From Lachnospiraceae bacterium (GTDB lineage Bacteria; Bacillota; Clostridia; Lachnospirales; Lachnospiraceae): DNA of 64,000 nucleotides. Each line of letters starts with the position of its first letter. The stretch's first letter is position 1. Location of the stretch: positions 2,143,501 to 2,207,500 of the forward strand of contig CP107199.1 of the NCBI GenBank assembly GCA_025758065.1, written 5' to 3'. Shown here one piece after another: positions 51,683-59,497 of the stretch. The translations under genes were made by a program, and so were the position numbers. The notes under the pieces are model-generated. The model saw only the letters and a program-made list of their open reading frames with translations, was not told where the DNA came from and did not search any database.

Positions 51683-52732
51683 ATGAAATTATCATTCAGA
51701 TGGTACGGAGAAGATGACAAGGTGACTCTGGAGAATATCCGCCAGATCCCAGGTATGCAGTCTATCGTAACTGCAGTTTACGATGTTCCTGTTGGTGAGG
51801 TATGGAGCCGCGAGAGCATTGCGAAGTTAAAGAAGCAGGTTGAGGACGCTGGCCTTGGCTTTGATGTAATTGAAAGTATCCCGGTTCATGAGGATATTAA
51901 GTTAGGCAAGCCAACCAGAGATAAATACATTGAAAATTACTGTGAGAACATCCGCCGTGTTGCTGAAGCAGGCATTAAATGTATCTGCTACAACTTCATG
52001 CCTGTATTTGACTGGACAAGAACCCAGTTAGACCATGTGCTGGCTGACGGATCTACTTCCCTGGTTTACTATCAGGAGCAGGTAGATGCTGTAAATCCTT
52101 TAAACAGTGACAGTGACTTAACTCTTCCAGGCTGGGACTCCAGCTACACAAGAGAAGGCTTAAAGGCAGTAGTTGCTGAGTACAACAACTTAAGCGAAGA
52201 TGATTTATGGAACAACTTACAGTATTTCCTGGAGAGAGTGATCCCGGTAGCTGCTGAGTGTGATGTAAATATGGCGATCCATGAGGATGATCCATGCTGG
52301 AGCATTTTCGGACTTCCAAGAATCATTACCTGCGAAGAGAACCTGGACCGTTTCTTAAAGCTGGTTGATGACAAGCATAATGGTATTACACTTTGCACCG
52401 GTTCTTTAGGATGCTCTGGAAAGAACGATGTAGTAAAGATGGCAGCTAAGTATGCAGCAATGGGACGTATCCATTTTGCACATTTAAGAAACGTAGCTGT
52501 TCTGGATAATGGTTTCGAGGAGAGAGCACACCTTTCCAGCTGTGGTTCCCTTGATATGTTTGGAATCGTTAAAGCACTGGTAGACAATGGCTTTGACGGC
52601 TATGTAAGACCTGACCACGGACGTATGATCTGGGGCGAAACAGGACGTGCAGGATATGGTCTGTACGACAGAGCACTGGGTGCAACTTATCTGAACGGTT
52701 TATTTGAAGCTGTTGAGAAGATGAGCAAGTAA
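51683..52732 (+). CDS. uxuA: Mannonate dehydratase
   Basis: 349 residues, xylose-isomerase-like barrel, near the shorter Firmicutes length. It converts D-mannonate to 2-keto-3-deoxygluconate in glucuronate breakdown. Conserved segments are MKLSFRWYGEDD, CYNFMPVFDWTRTQ (~95), MAIHEDDPCWSIFGLPRI (~197) and YVRPDHGRMIWGE (~300), holding metal-binding Cys/His residues. AAAGGAGG before the ATG. It is divergent from an AraC regulator and ~1.8 kb from an SDR that could supply mannonate. Confidence 0.95.
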   Translation: MKLSFRWYGEDDKVTLENIRQIPGMQSIVTAVYDVPVGEVWSRESIAKLKKQVEDAGLGFDVIESIPVHEDIKLGKPTRDKYIENYCENIRRVAEAGIKCICYNFMPVFDWTRTQLDHVLADGSTSLVYYQEQVDAVNPLNSDSDLTLPGWDSSYTREGLKAVVAEYNNLSEDDLWNNLQYFLERVIPVAAECDVNMAIHEDDPCWSIFGLPRIITCEENLDRFLKLVDDKHNGITLCTGSLGCSGKNDVVKMAAKYAAMGRIHFAHLRNVAVLDNGFEERAHLSSCGSLDMFGIVKALVDNGFDGYVRPDHGRMIWGETGRAGYGLYDRALGATYLNGLFEAVEKMSK

Positions 52733-52740
52733 TTAACCTG

Positions 52741-52812
52741 GGGATAGTCCGGGAAAGCAGACAGTAGAGTGCGTAAGCACGGGATCGTGTGTCTAAGTCC
52801 CTCTGACGGGAC
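52741..52812. repeat. Hairpin-rich sequence after uxuA, distantly like the 4214/58386 repeat
   Basis: GAGTGCGTAAGCACGGGATC shares the GAGTGC-NNN-GCAC-GATC core with the repeats at 4214 and 58386, within a longer pairing region (AGACAG...TGTCT, GTCC/GGAC). No coding content. Confidence 0.3.
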
Positions 52813-52887
52813 GGAAACGTAAGTATAAAAGAAATCTGTTTCCTGCCTGTTGGCAGGAAATAAAATGGCATCGAAAATATAGCAATA

Positions 52888-52938
52888 AAAAATACCGCAG
52901 TTTCCGGCAATATAATGCCGGGGCTGTGGTATTTTTTA
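52888..52938. terminator. Bidirectional terminator after uxuA
   Basis: AAAAATACCGCAG + CCGGCA pairs with TGCCGG + CTGTGGTATTTTTT. A further perfect hairpin TTTCCTGCC-TGTT-GGCAGGAAA lies at about 52838-52860. Confidence 0.8.
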
Positions 52939-52993
52939 TATAAAAGCGCTAAATCTCCGCCTGTAAGTCTGAGGCTGCAGTTTACATCAAAAA

Positions 52994-53019
52994 TCCCCGC
53001 TCACCGAGCGGGGAAAATT
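52994..53019 (-). terminator. Terminator of the phosphofructokinase gene
   Basis: Nine-bp stem TCCCCGCTC (52994-53002) with GAGCGGGGA (53006-53014); on the minus strand TTTTT follows. Confidence 0.8.
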
Positions 53020-53029
53020 TACGGTTATT

Positions 53030-54250
53030 TTATTTTCTGTACAGATATTTCGGTACACCGTCTTCAAATACATGTTCTGGCACGCCCTTGATCAGAGGCA
53101 GTGCGTATTTTGCAAATTCAGGGGAAATGTCGTTGTTATTGCCGGTGATCCATTCAGCTGGGAATGGCTTTTCCTTATTACATACATCGCACACATCTAC
53201 CAGACCGTATTCCAGACTGTATTCATTATTGTCTGTGCGGTTAAATGTGATCATTTTTCCGGTAACACCTTCTAAGGCACATTTTACAGCGGTGCGTCCA
53301 GCCATATCAGCCTCATTGATATCTGTAAGAGAAGCAAGCAGGCTGCTGCAGCGCTGGTTTACATTTAACTCTACAGAGCGTACCTTTACTCCAAAGCGGT
53401 TACGCACATAGCTTTCCAGAAGCTTTCCGCAGCCGGTGAGCATCTTATGGCCGAAGGTGTCTAACTGGGCTTCAGTGGAGTATTCGCAGATGAATTTTCC
53501 GGAAGCATCGCGGATACCTTCCGATACACATACTACAACGGCAGTACTCTTGCTTAAAGCATTTTCCAGGTCAGTAAAGAAGCTTTCCATTTCAAATGGA
53601 GCTTCCGGCATATAAATAAGGAGAGGATTGTCTCCTTCGAACTTGCGGGCAAGACTGCTGGCTGCAGTGACCCAGCCTGCGTGACGGCCCATAAGCTCTA
53701 CAATGGTAACGGCCGGCTGCTGGTAAACAGAGGCATCTAGAACGATCTCACGGACGGTGGAAGCAACATAGCGGGCTGCGCTGCCATATCCCGGAGTGTG
53801 ATCAGTAACGGGAAGGTCATTGTCAATGGTCTTAGGGACACCAATAAAGGAAATGTCTTTATGGTTATTGGCTGCCCAGCGGGAAAGCTTGTCAGCAGTA
53901 TCCATGGAATCATTTCCGCCGATATAGAAAACAGCACCGATATTTAACTGTTCAAATTTTTCAAAAAGAAGGGTGTATACGGAAGCATCCAGATTTTCCG
54001 GAAGTTTATAACGGCAGGAACCAAGATAGGCAGCCGGTGTAAGACGTAAAAGCTCTAAATCTTCGTCTGATAATTCAGCAGAAAGGTCCATTACATGTCC
54101 GGAAAGAAAACCTTCGATACCATTGATCATGCCGTAAACATGTCCGACCTTGTCACAATGTGCAGCAGCTTCTTTGATGATGCCGTAAAGACTGGCGTTG
54201 ATCACTGCGGTAGGTCCGCCGGACTGGCCTACAAGAATATTTTTACTCAA
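53030..54250 (-). CDS. 6-phosphofructokinase, probably pyrophosphate-dependent
   Basis: 406 residues. The nucleotide loop is VGQSGGPTAVINAS (~7). The phosphate-donor loop reads IGGNDSMDT (~103), where ATP enzymes have GGDGS. The following PKTIDNDLPVTDHTPGYGSA (~137) has Lys where ATP enzymes have Gly (PGTIDND). The Lys and non-Gly pattern is the one associated with pyrophosphate as donor. It phosphorylates fructose-6-P reversibly in that case. It starts at TTG (54250) with GAGGAGG upstream. It is transcribed opposite to its sugar-acid neighbours. Confidence 0.85.
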   Translation of the reverse strand: MSKNILVGQSGGPTAVINASLYGIIKEAAAHCDKVGHVYGMINGIEGFLSGHVMDLSAELSDEDLELLRLTPAAYLGSCRYKLPENLDASVYTLLFEKFEQLNIGAVFYIGGNDSMDTADKLSRWAANNHKDISFIGVPKTIDNDLPVTDHTPGYGSAARYVASTVREIVLDASVYQQPAVTIVELMGRHAGWVTAASSLARKFEGDNPLLIYMPEAPFEMESFFTDLENALSKSTAVVVCVSEGIRDASGKFICEYSTEAQLDTFGHKMLTGCGKLLESYVRNRFGVKVRSVELNVNQRCSSLLASLTDINEADMAGRTAVKCALEGVTGKMITFNRTDNNEYSLEYGLVDVCDVCNKEKPFPAEWITGNNNDISPEFAKYALPLIKGVPEHVFEDGVPKYLYRK

Positions 54251-54416
54251 AGAAAAATCCTCCTCTCATTTGTAAAGAAATCATAGTTGTTGTAGTTCAA
54301 CTCTTTCAGTATAACGAAAAGAAGGTTTAAATGCAATGTAATTCGTAAAAGTGCATAGAAAACATAGGATTTTTTTGTAAACTATTCCCATTGTTTTCCA
54401 GAGATATATCTGCTAG

Positions 54417-54449
54417 TCTGTATACAGATATGCAGACTTGTATACAAAG
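54417..54449. promoter_or_regulatory. Paired GntR-type operators before the SDR gene
   Basis: Two palindromes, TCTGTATACAGA (54417-54428) and TTGTATACAA (54438-54447), match the FCD-type GntR consensus (T-GTATAC-A) and lie 21 bases centre to centre. The GntR gene is the second gene of the downstream unit, so autoregulation is likely. The gap 54251-54556 otherwise holds AT-rich DNA and the GGGAGTAC box. Confidence 0.6.
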
Positions 54450-54520
54450 TATCGAAATAAATCCAAATACAAACAAAAGTTAAAACAAAATGTATTCTGG
54501 AATTTGTATTCTTGAATTTT

Positions 54521-54528
54521 GGGAGTAC
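54521..54528 (+). repeat. GGGAGTAC leader box before the SDR gene
   Basis: GGGAGTACATAAA, 28 bases from the start codon, matches the gene-proximal end of the GTACTC repeat family. Short, so chance is possible. Confidence 0.35.
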
Positions 54529-54556
54529 ATAAAACGAGAGCAGGAGGAATTGGACA

Positions 54557-55363
54557 ATGGCAGACTATTTAAACAACTTTTCACTGGAAGGCAAAGTAGC
54601 ACTGATCACAGGCGCATCTTATGGGATCGGCTTTGCGATCGCAAAGGCAATGGCAGGTGCTGGCGCAACGATCGTATTTAATGATATCAAACAGGAGCTG
54701 GTAGATAAGGGCCTGGCTGCATATGAGGCAGAGGGCATCAAGGCTCATGGCTATGTATGCGATGTTACTGATGAAGAGGCTGTAAATGCATTAGTAGCAC
54801 AGATTGAAAAAGAAGTAGGTGTGATCGATATCCTGGTAAACAATGCAGGTATCATTAAACGTATTCCGATGTGCGAGATGAGCGCAGCTGAGTTCAGACA
54901 GGTTATTGATGTAGACTTAAATGCACCATTTATCGTATCTAAGGCTGTTATCCCGGGCATGATCAAGAAAGGACACGGAAAGATCATTAACATCTGTTCT
55001 ATGATGAGTGAACTGGGACGTGAAACTGTATCTGCTTATGCAGCTGCAAAGGGCGGCTTAAAGATGCTGACCAAGAATATTGCATCTGAATACGGCGAAT
55101 ACAACATCCAGTGTAATGGTATCGGACCTGGTTATATTGCAACCCCTCAGACTGCACCTCTTCGTGAGATCCAGCCAGACGGTTCCAGACATCCATTTGA
55201 CCAGTTTATCGTAAGCAAGACTCCTGCAGGACGCTGGGGCGATGCAGAGGATCTGGGTGGTCCGGCAGTATTCCTTGCTTCCGATGCTTCCAACTTTGTT
55301 AATGGTCTGGTACTGTATGTAGATGGTGGTATTCTGGCTTACATTGGCAAGCAGCCTAAATAA
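54557..55363 (+). CDS. SDR oxidoreductase, gluconate 5-dehydrogenase-like
   Basis: 268 residues. NAD(P)-binding TGASYGIGFAIA (~18), NNAG (~92), catalytic Ser in INICSMMSE (~145) and YAAAK (~158) form a complete classical SDR. It resembles gluconate 5-dehydrogenase/KduD enzymes that interconvert keto-acids and aldonates. Beside uxuA it could act as the fructuronate (mannonate) oxidoreductase that replaces UxuB in some Firmicutes; this is inference. GGAGG precedes the ATG. It is followed by its probable regulator (GntR) after 36 bases. Confidence 0.88.
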   Translation: MADYLNNFSLEGKVALITGASYGIGFAIAKAMAGAGATIVFNDIKQELVDKGLAAYEAEGIKAHGYVCDVTDEEAVNALVAQIEKEVGVIDILVNNAGIIKRIPMCEMSAAEFRQVIDVDLNAPFIVSKAVIPGMIKKGHGKIINICSMMSELGRETVSAYAAAKGGLKMLTKNIASEYGEYNIQCNGIGPGYIATPQTAPLREIQPDGSRHPFDQFIVSKTPAGRWGDAEDLGGPAVFLASDASNFVNGLVLYVDGGILAYIGKQPK

Positions 55364-55399
55364 CAGGATGCACTTTAAGAAAGACAGGAAATTAACTGA

Positions 55400-56107
55400 A
55401 TGAGTGGGACAAATTTCAGAAACCGCGGCGAGCAGGTATTTGAGACATTAAAAAGAGAAATTTTAGATCTGAAATTGGAACCGGGGCGCATGGTCAGTGA
55501 AAATGAGATCTGTGAGCGCTTCGGGGTTTCAAGGACCCCGGTGCGTGATGCCCTGCGTCTGCTCCAGGAGCAGGGATTTGTGGAGACAGTTCCCTACAGG
55601 GGAACTTATGTGACACTGCTAAGTCTGGATAATATCAAGCAGATGATCTATATGCGTGTAGCAGTGGAGACCATGGTGCTGAGGGATTTTCTGAATGTAC
55701 AGAATCCTATGGTCATGGAGGAAATACGTCATGCCATTGCCATGCAGAAAGCACTGATCCAGACACCGGGCTTTGAACCTGAGCGCTTTTACCGTATGGA
55801 TGCACAACTTCATTCCATTTGGTTTGGGGCTGTGAAAAGACAGACATTGTGGGAAATGCTCCAGGCACAGCAGCTGCATTATACCAGATTCCGTATGCTG
55901 GATTTTACAACAGAGACGGATTTTAGTCGTATTACAGAGGAACATGAGGAATTGTTCAGGCTGCTCTGTGAAAAAGATGAAAAGGGTCTGGAAAAGGCAT
56001 TAAAGGATCATCTTTATTACAGTATGAAGCGTATGCGTCATGCAATAGAGGTAGAGTATAAAGATTATTTTAAAGAAGAACCAGAAGAAGGACGGTTTGT
56101 CATCTGA
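55400..56107 (+). CDS. GntR-family regulator (FCD subfamily)
   Basis: 235 residues: winged helix-turn-helix (about 10-75: MVSENEICERFGVSRTPVRDALRLLQEQGFVETVPYRGTYV) and an all-helical FCD effector domain that binds sugar acids with a metal. The ATG has only a weak GAAA-rich site. It probably controls the SDR operon through the TGTATACA palindromes at 54417-54449. It ends in a hairpin that overlaps the stop codon. Confidence 0.9.
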   Translation: MSGTNFRNRGEQVFETLKREILDLKLEPGRMVSENEICERFGVSRTPVRDALRLLQEQGFVETVPYRGTYVTLLSLDNIKQMIYMRVAVETMVLRDFLNVQNPMVMEEIRHAIAMQKALIQTPGFEPERFYRMDAQLHSIWFGAVKRQTLWEMLQAQQLHYTRFRMLDFTTETDFSRITEEHEELFRLLCEKDEKGLEKALKDHLYYSMKRMRHAIEVEYKDYFKEEPEEGRFVI

Positions 56108-56121
56108 CAGATCGTCCTTTA
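56091..56121 (+). terminator. Terminator overlapping the GntR stop codon
   Basis: Twelve-position stem GGACGGTTTGTC / GACAGATCGTCC with a 4-base loop and a TTT tail; the TGA stop is within the hairpin. Confidence 0.65.
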
Positions 56122-56173
56122 ACATACTATAATATTCCAGAAAACTTTTTATAGTTGATCTTGGGGGGGAGCT

Positions 56174-56368
56174 TTATTCATATAGCTTCATATATTTTCT
56201 TTCACTGGGATTTTCCTCCAGGTATTCTTCCAGCTCTTCAGGGGAAAGATGAGTGTATACTTCATCAAAAAATTCCTCACCTGACATAGTAACGAACCGG
56301 GCGATGCGTTTTCTCAGTTCTTCGTCTTCTAGCAGCTTTTCAATCTCTTCTTTTGTATACCAACTCAT
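56174..56368 (-). CDS. Small acidic protein of unknown function
   Basis: 64 residues (MSWYTKEEIEKLLEDEELRKRIARF...LSPEELEEYLEENPSERKYMKLYE), very rich in Glu and Lys and predicted helical. Real coding is supported by GGAGGTGGGG before the ATG and a position divergent from a small regulator with a shared palindromic region. No family was recognised. Bases 56369-56388 carry the start; the frame opens five codons earlier. Confidence 0.55.
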   Translation of the reverse strand: MSWYTKEEIEKLLEDEELRKRIARFVTMSGEEFFDEVYTHLSPEELEEYLEENPSERKYMKLYE

Positions 56369-56418
56369 ATACCCCACCTCCATGAGTACTTTTTTTATAC
56401 ATCATAATACCTATAGTA

Positions 56419-56441
56419 TATTCGTTATTACGAAGATATTC
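56419..56441. promoter_or_regulatory. Palindrome between divergent small genes
   Basis: ATATTCGT-TATT-ACGAAGATAT, likely an operator for the Xre-type regulator encoded just downstream. Confidence 0.4.
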
Positions 56442-56502
56442 AAGATGTAAAATCTAACTTATGCTTGACCTATTAAGAAGGGGTTACAGGAGAAGGCATA
56501 GG

Positions 56503-56721
56503 ATGATCGATTATTCACCGTTTTGGAAAACACTGGAAATATCAGAGGAAAGCTGGTATACACTGACCAAGAAGCATCATATATCAGACAGCACTCTGCA
56601 CCGTTTAAAGCACAACCAGGATATTTCAATGAGGACAATCAATGATCTGTGCAGGATACTTGGATGTCAGATCGAGGATATTGCGGTATACGTGCCATCA
56701 GATAAGGATCAGAAATTATAA
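56503..56721 (+). CDS. Small Xre-family (Cro/CI) DNA-binding protein
   Basis: 72 residues consisting almost wholly of a helix-turn-helix (SEESWYTLTKKHHISDSTLHRLKHNQDISMRTINDLCRILGCQIEDIAVY), the Cro/CI-Xre_26-like short form. AGGAGAAGG precedes the ATG at 56503; the frame opens at 56461. It is divergent from the 64-residue gene; the pair might be a small regulatory or addiction-type unit, but nothing directly shows this. A strong terminator follows. Confidence 0.8.
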   Translation: MIDYSPFWKTLEISEESWYTLTKKHHISDSTLHRLKHNQDISMRTINDLCRILGCQIEDIAVYVPSDKDQKL

Positions 56722-56742
56722 GTTAAAATTTTAAAGAAAAAC

Positions 56743-56783
56743 AGCTCCGGCAGATATCTGATAAGCCTGCCGGAGCATTTTTT
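56743..56783 (+). terminator. Terminator of the Xre gene
   Basis: GCTCCGGCAG / CTGCCGGAGC, then ATTTTTTA. Confidence 0.9.
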
Positions 56784-56947
56784 ACGCTTTCCTATCTTTT
56801 AAAATCCTGCAAAGTAATATAAAATGATACCAGGATCAAAAGGTCATAAATCCGATGCAAGCTTGCTTGAAGGTGGATTTTTGAACTTGGGACCCGCCAA
56901 AAACATGATTAAGAAAGAAAAGGATTATATAAAAGAAGGAGAAAGGG

Positions 56948-58384
56948 ATGAAGAAATGGTTCCGGCTTCCGCTGCAGGAAAAACTGAAATATCTTACCTT
57001 TTCGGCTGGCGCGGTGGTGTTTTTGTCCATTGCAGCCAATATGCTGGTAGCTTTTTTCGGGCTTGGCGGCTTTGGAAGTATTTTAAAGGATAATTCCCAG
57101 AGCCTTGCATTCTGGACATCTATGGACGAAGAAAGCGCAGCTTTTGATAAATATATCCAGGAGCGTTCTGATGAAAGCCTGGAAACGTTAAAAGAAAGTA
57201 CAAAGCATACAAAGGGGCTGTTAAATGAGCTGCCCTTTGAATACAGGAATATTGGAAAAGAACGGTATGCCAGGACATGGACACTGCGCAATCTTTATGA
57301 AAATTATGAGGTCGTATTAAATGGACTTCTGGAAAAAGAACATCTGACAGAGGAAGATATGCCCCAGGTTTACAAAATAAGGCGGATCCAGGAATATCTT
57401 ACAGGACAGGCCGGGCAATTGGAGCAGCTGACTGTGCGGGGCGGAAGCCGTGCCTATGAACAGCAACGATATATGCTGACGGTAATACCGGTATGCAGCC
57501 TTATATGTGGAATGGCAGCATTCTGGATGGTGCGCCAGCTTAACCGTACGGCCAGCCGTTATATTGTAAAGCCTATAGTGGAGCTGGCTGCCGATTCTGT
57601 GCGCATCGGTGAAAATGATTTTACAGGCCCGGATGTAGTGACGGAGGGGGAAGATGAGATCAGCCGCCTGGTCCATGAATTCTGCCGTATGAAGGCTTCT
57701 ACCAGGGACAATATCCGCACTATGGAAGAAAAACATGCTATGGAGCAGAAATTAAATGACATGCGCCTTCAGATGCTAAAGAGCCAGATCAATCCCCATT
57801 TTTTATTTAATACCTTAAATATGATCGCCAGCACAGCCCAGATCGAGGATGCGGCAGCGACGGAGAAGATGATCACAGCTTTAAGCCGCCTGTTCCGCTA
57901 TAATTTAAAGTCCGCAGGAGCTGTGATGCCTTTAGAACGGGAGCTTAAGATCATTCAGGATTATATGTATCTTCAGAAAATGCGATTTGGTCAGCGGGTC
58001 CGTTATGATACGGACTGTGCACCGGAAACCCTGGAAGTGTTAGTTCCTTCCTTTGTTTTGCAGCCTCTGGTGGAAAACTCCATTAAACATGGGCTTTCTA
58101 AGGACAGCAAAGGCGGAAGGATCTTTATAAGGACATGGATGCACAACGGACGGCTGTGGATCTCAGTGGCGGATACTGGTGCTGGCATGGAAGAAGACCG
58201 GTTAAAACAGATCCGGGCTGCGTTAAATGACGGTACGGAAAATGAGATTGGCATTGGTGTGGGAAATATTTACCGCAGAGTCAGGGGAATGTACGAAGAC
58301 GGGGAAATGCATATTTACAGCCACAAAGGGTGCGGAACAGCTGTACAGCTGGCCTTTACACCAAAGGATATCGCGAGTTTTTAG
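56948..58384 (+). CDS. YesM-type sensor histidine kinase
   Basis: 478 residues: TM1 (about 18-40), a short extracytoplasmic sensor (about 45-170), TM2 (about 176-196), a HAMP-like segment (200-250), His_kinase domain with QINPHFLFNTLNMIAS (phospho-His ~285), and HATPase_c with LVENSIKHGL (~375), VADTGAGM (~405) and GIGVGNIYRRV. It phosphorylates its partner response regulator when a carbohydrate or related ligand is sensed. GAAGGAGAAAGGG before the ATG. The partner gene is 92 bases downstream, and a TRAP transporter follows. Confidence 0.93.
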   Translation: MKKWFRLPLQEKLKYLTFSAGAVVFLSIAANMLVAFFGLGGFGSILKDNSQSLAFWTSMDEESAAFDKYIQERSDESLETLKESTKHTKGLLNELPFEYRNIGKERYARTWTLRNLYENYEVVLNGLLEKEHLTEEDMPQVYKIRRIQEYLTGQAGQLEQLTVRGGSRAYEQQRYMLTVIPVCSLICGMAAFWMVRQLNRTASRYIVKPIVELAADSVRIGENDFTGPDVVTEGEDEISRLVHEFCRMKASTRDNIRTMEEKHAMEQKLNDMRLQMLKSQINPHFLFNTLNMIASTAQIEDAAATEKMITALSRLFRYNLKSAGAVMPLERELKIIQDYMYLQKMRFGQRVRYDTDCAPETLEVLVPSFVLQPLVENSIKHGLSKDSKGGRIFIRTWMHNGRLWISVADTGAGMEEDRLKQIRAALNDGTENEIGIGVGNIYRRVRGMYEDGEMHIYSHKGCGTAVQLAFTPKDIASF

Positions 58385-58385
58385 A

Positions 58386-58427
58386 ATTGGGGGAGTGCAG
58401 GGCACGAAGTAATCCGGTATCAGGGAG
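58386..58427. repeat. Small dispersed intergenic repeat, copy 2
   Basis: ATTGGGGGAGTGCAGGGCAC followed by an AATCC-GTATCAG tail, matching 4214-4257 at most positions. Located between the kinase and its response regulator. Confidence 0.45.
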
Positions 58428-58476
58428 ATTTTGAAAGATTCAGGGAGAATATGGAGACAGAAGGGAGGAAAAAAGC

Positions 58477-59304
58477 ATGTATCGTGTGCTTTTGGCAGAT
58501 GATGAACAGATCGAGCGTATGGCTCTTGCCAGACGTCTCATGCGCCGCTTTGGGGACAGCCTTCAGATCAGTGAGGCAACCAATGGAAAAGAGGCAGTTG
58601 AATTATATCAGAAAGAACACAGCCAGATCATTATCATGGATATTTCCATGCCGGAGTTAAATGGTGTGGAGGCAGCAGAGCAGATCCGCAGTATGGATGA
58701 GGACTGTGTTATTGTCTTTTTAACGGCTTATGATGAATTTTCCTATGCAAAACGTGCCATAGTAATACGGGCACTTGATTATCTGTTAAAGCCTTGTGAT
58801 GAGGAAGAACTGGCAGCGGTCATGGAAGAAGCCATGCGGCTGACAGATAAAGCTGTTCATAATAAAGAAAATCCCACCGGCAACAGGGCAGAAATGACAG
58901 AAGCAGAGAAAGAAGCGGAAAAAAGGAGAGAACAGTGGCCATGGAATCCGGATGCAGAGGCACCAAAGGATCCGGAGACAGAGCGGATGAATCAGGTGGT
59001 AGAGAAGATACGGACCTATATCCGGGAAAATTATATGAACGAGATCTCCATGCAGGACGCTGCAAGGCAGTTTAATTATTCAGATGCCTATTTCTGCAAG
59101 CTGTTTAAGCAGTGTTTTGATCAGAATTTTACCTCCTATCTGACTAATTTCCGCATCAATGAAGCGAAAAGATTACTGAAGGACAAGAATATCAGTATCA
59201 AGGATGCAGGTATGAAGGTGGGATATTATGATTCTAACTACTTTGCCAAGGTTTTTAAACGGGTGACAGGTATGATCCCCTCTGAATACAGGGAAGCGGA
59301 TTAG
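58477..59304 (+). CDS. YesN-type response regulator (receiver + AraC HTH)
   Basis: 275 residues. The N-terminal receiver has DDEQ (~9), phospho-acceptor Asp in IIIMDISMPEL (~54) and Lys in LLKPCDEEEL (~105). A charged linker (130-165) leads to two AraC helix-turn-helices (ISMQDAARQFNYSDAYFCKLFKQ and ISIKDAGMKVGYYDSNYFAKVFKRVTGMIPSEYR). It is the cytoplasmic partner of the YesM-type kinase and probably activates the TRAP genes starting 193 bases downstream. GGGAGGAAAAAAG before the ATG. Confidence 0.93.
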   Translation: MYRVLLADDEQIERMALARRLMRRFGDSLQISEATNGKEAVELYQKEHSQIIIMDISMPELNGVEAAEQIRSMDEDCVIVFLTAYDEFSYAKRAIVIRALDYLLKPCDEEELAAVMEEAMRLTDKAVHNKENPTGNRAEMTEAEKEAEKRREQWPWNPDAEAPKDPETERMNQVVEKIRTYIRENYMNEISMQDAARQFNYSDAYFCKLFKQCFDQNFTSYLTNFRINEAKRLLKDKNISIKDAGMKVGYYDSNYFAKVFKRVTGMIPSEYREAD

Positions 59305-59497
59305 CCCATGGCTGAATTTTGGACAAAATATTCCACCTCAATGACAAGGATTTACGGTACAAAGGAAAACCCTCAGGTTATATAATGGGAAAGGTGTTAA
59401 TGAAGTGTTAAAAAATTAACTTCTTCCCTGAAAACCTGGGGGATTTGTGTTTTTTGGGAAGGAAAATATTATCAAGTGTATAAAGAAAGGGAAAATG

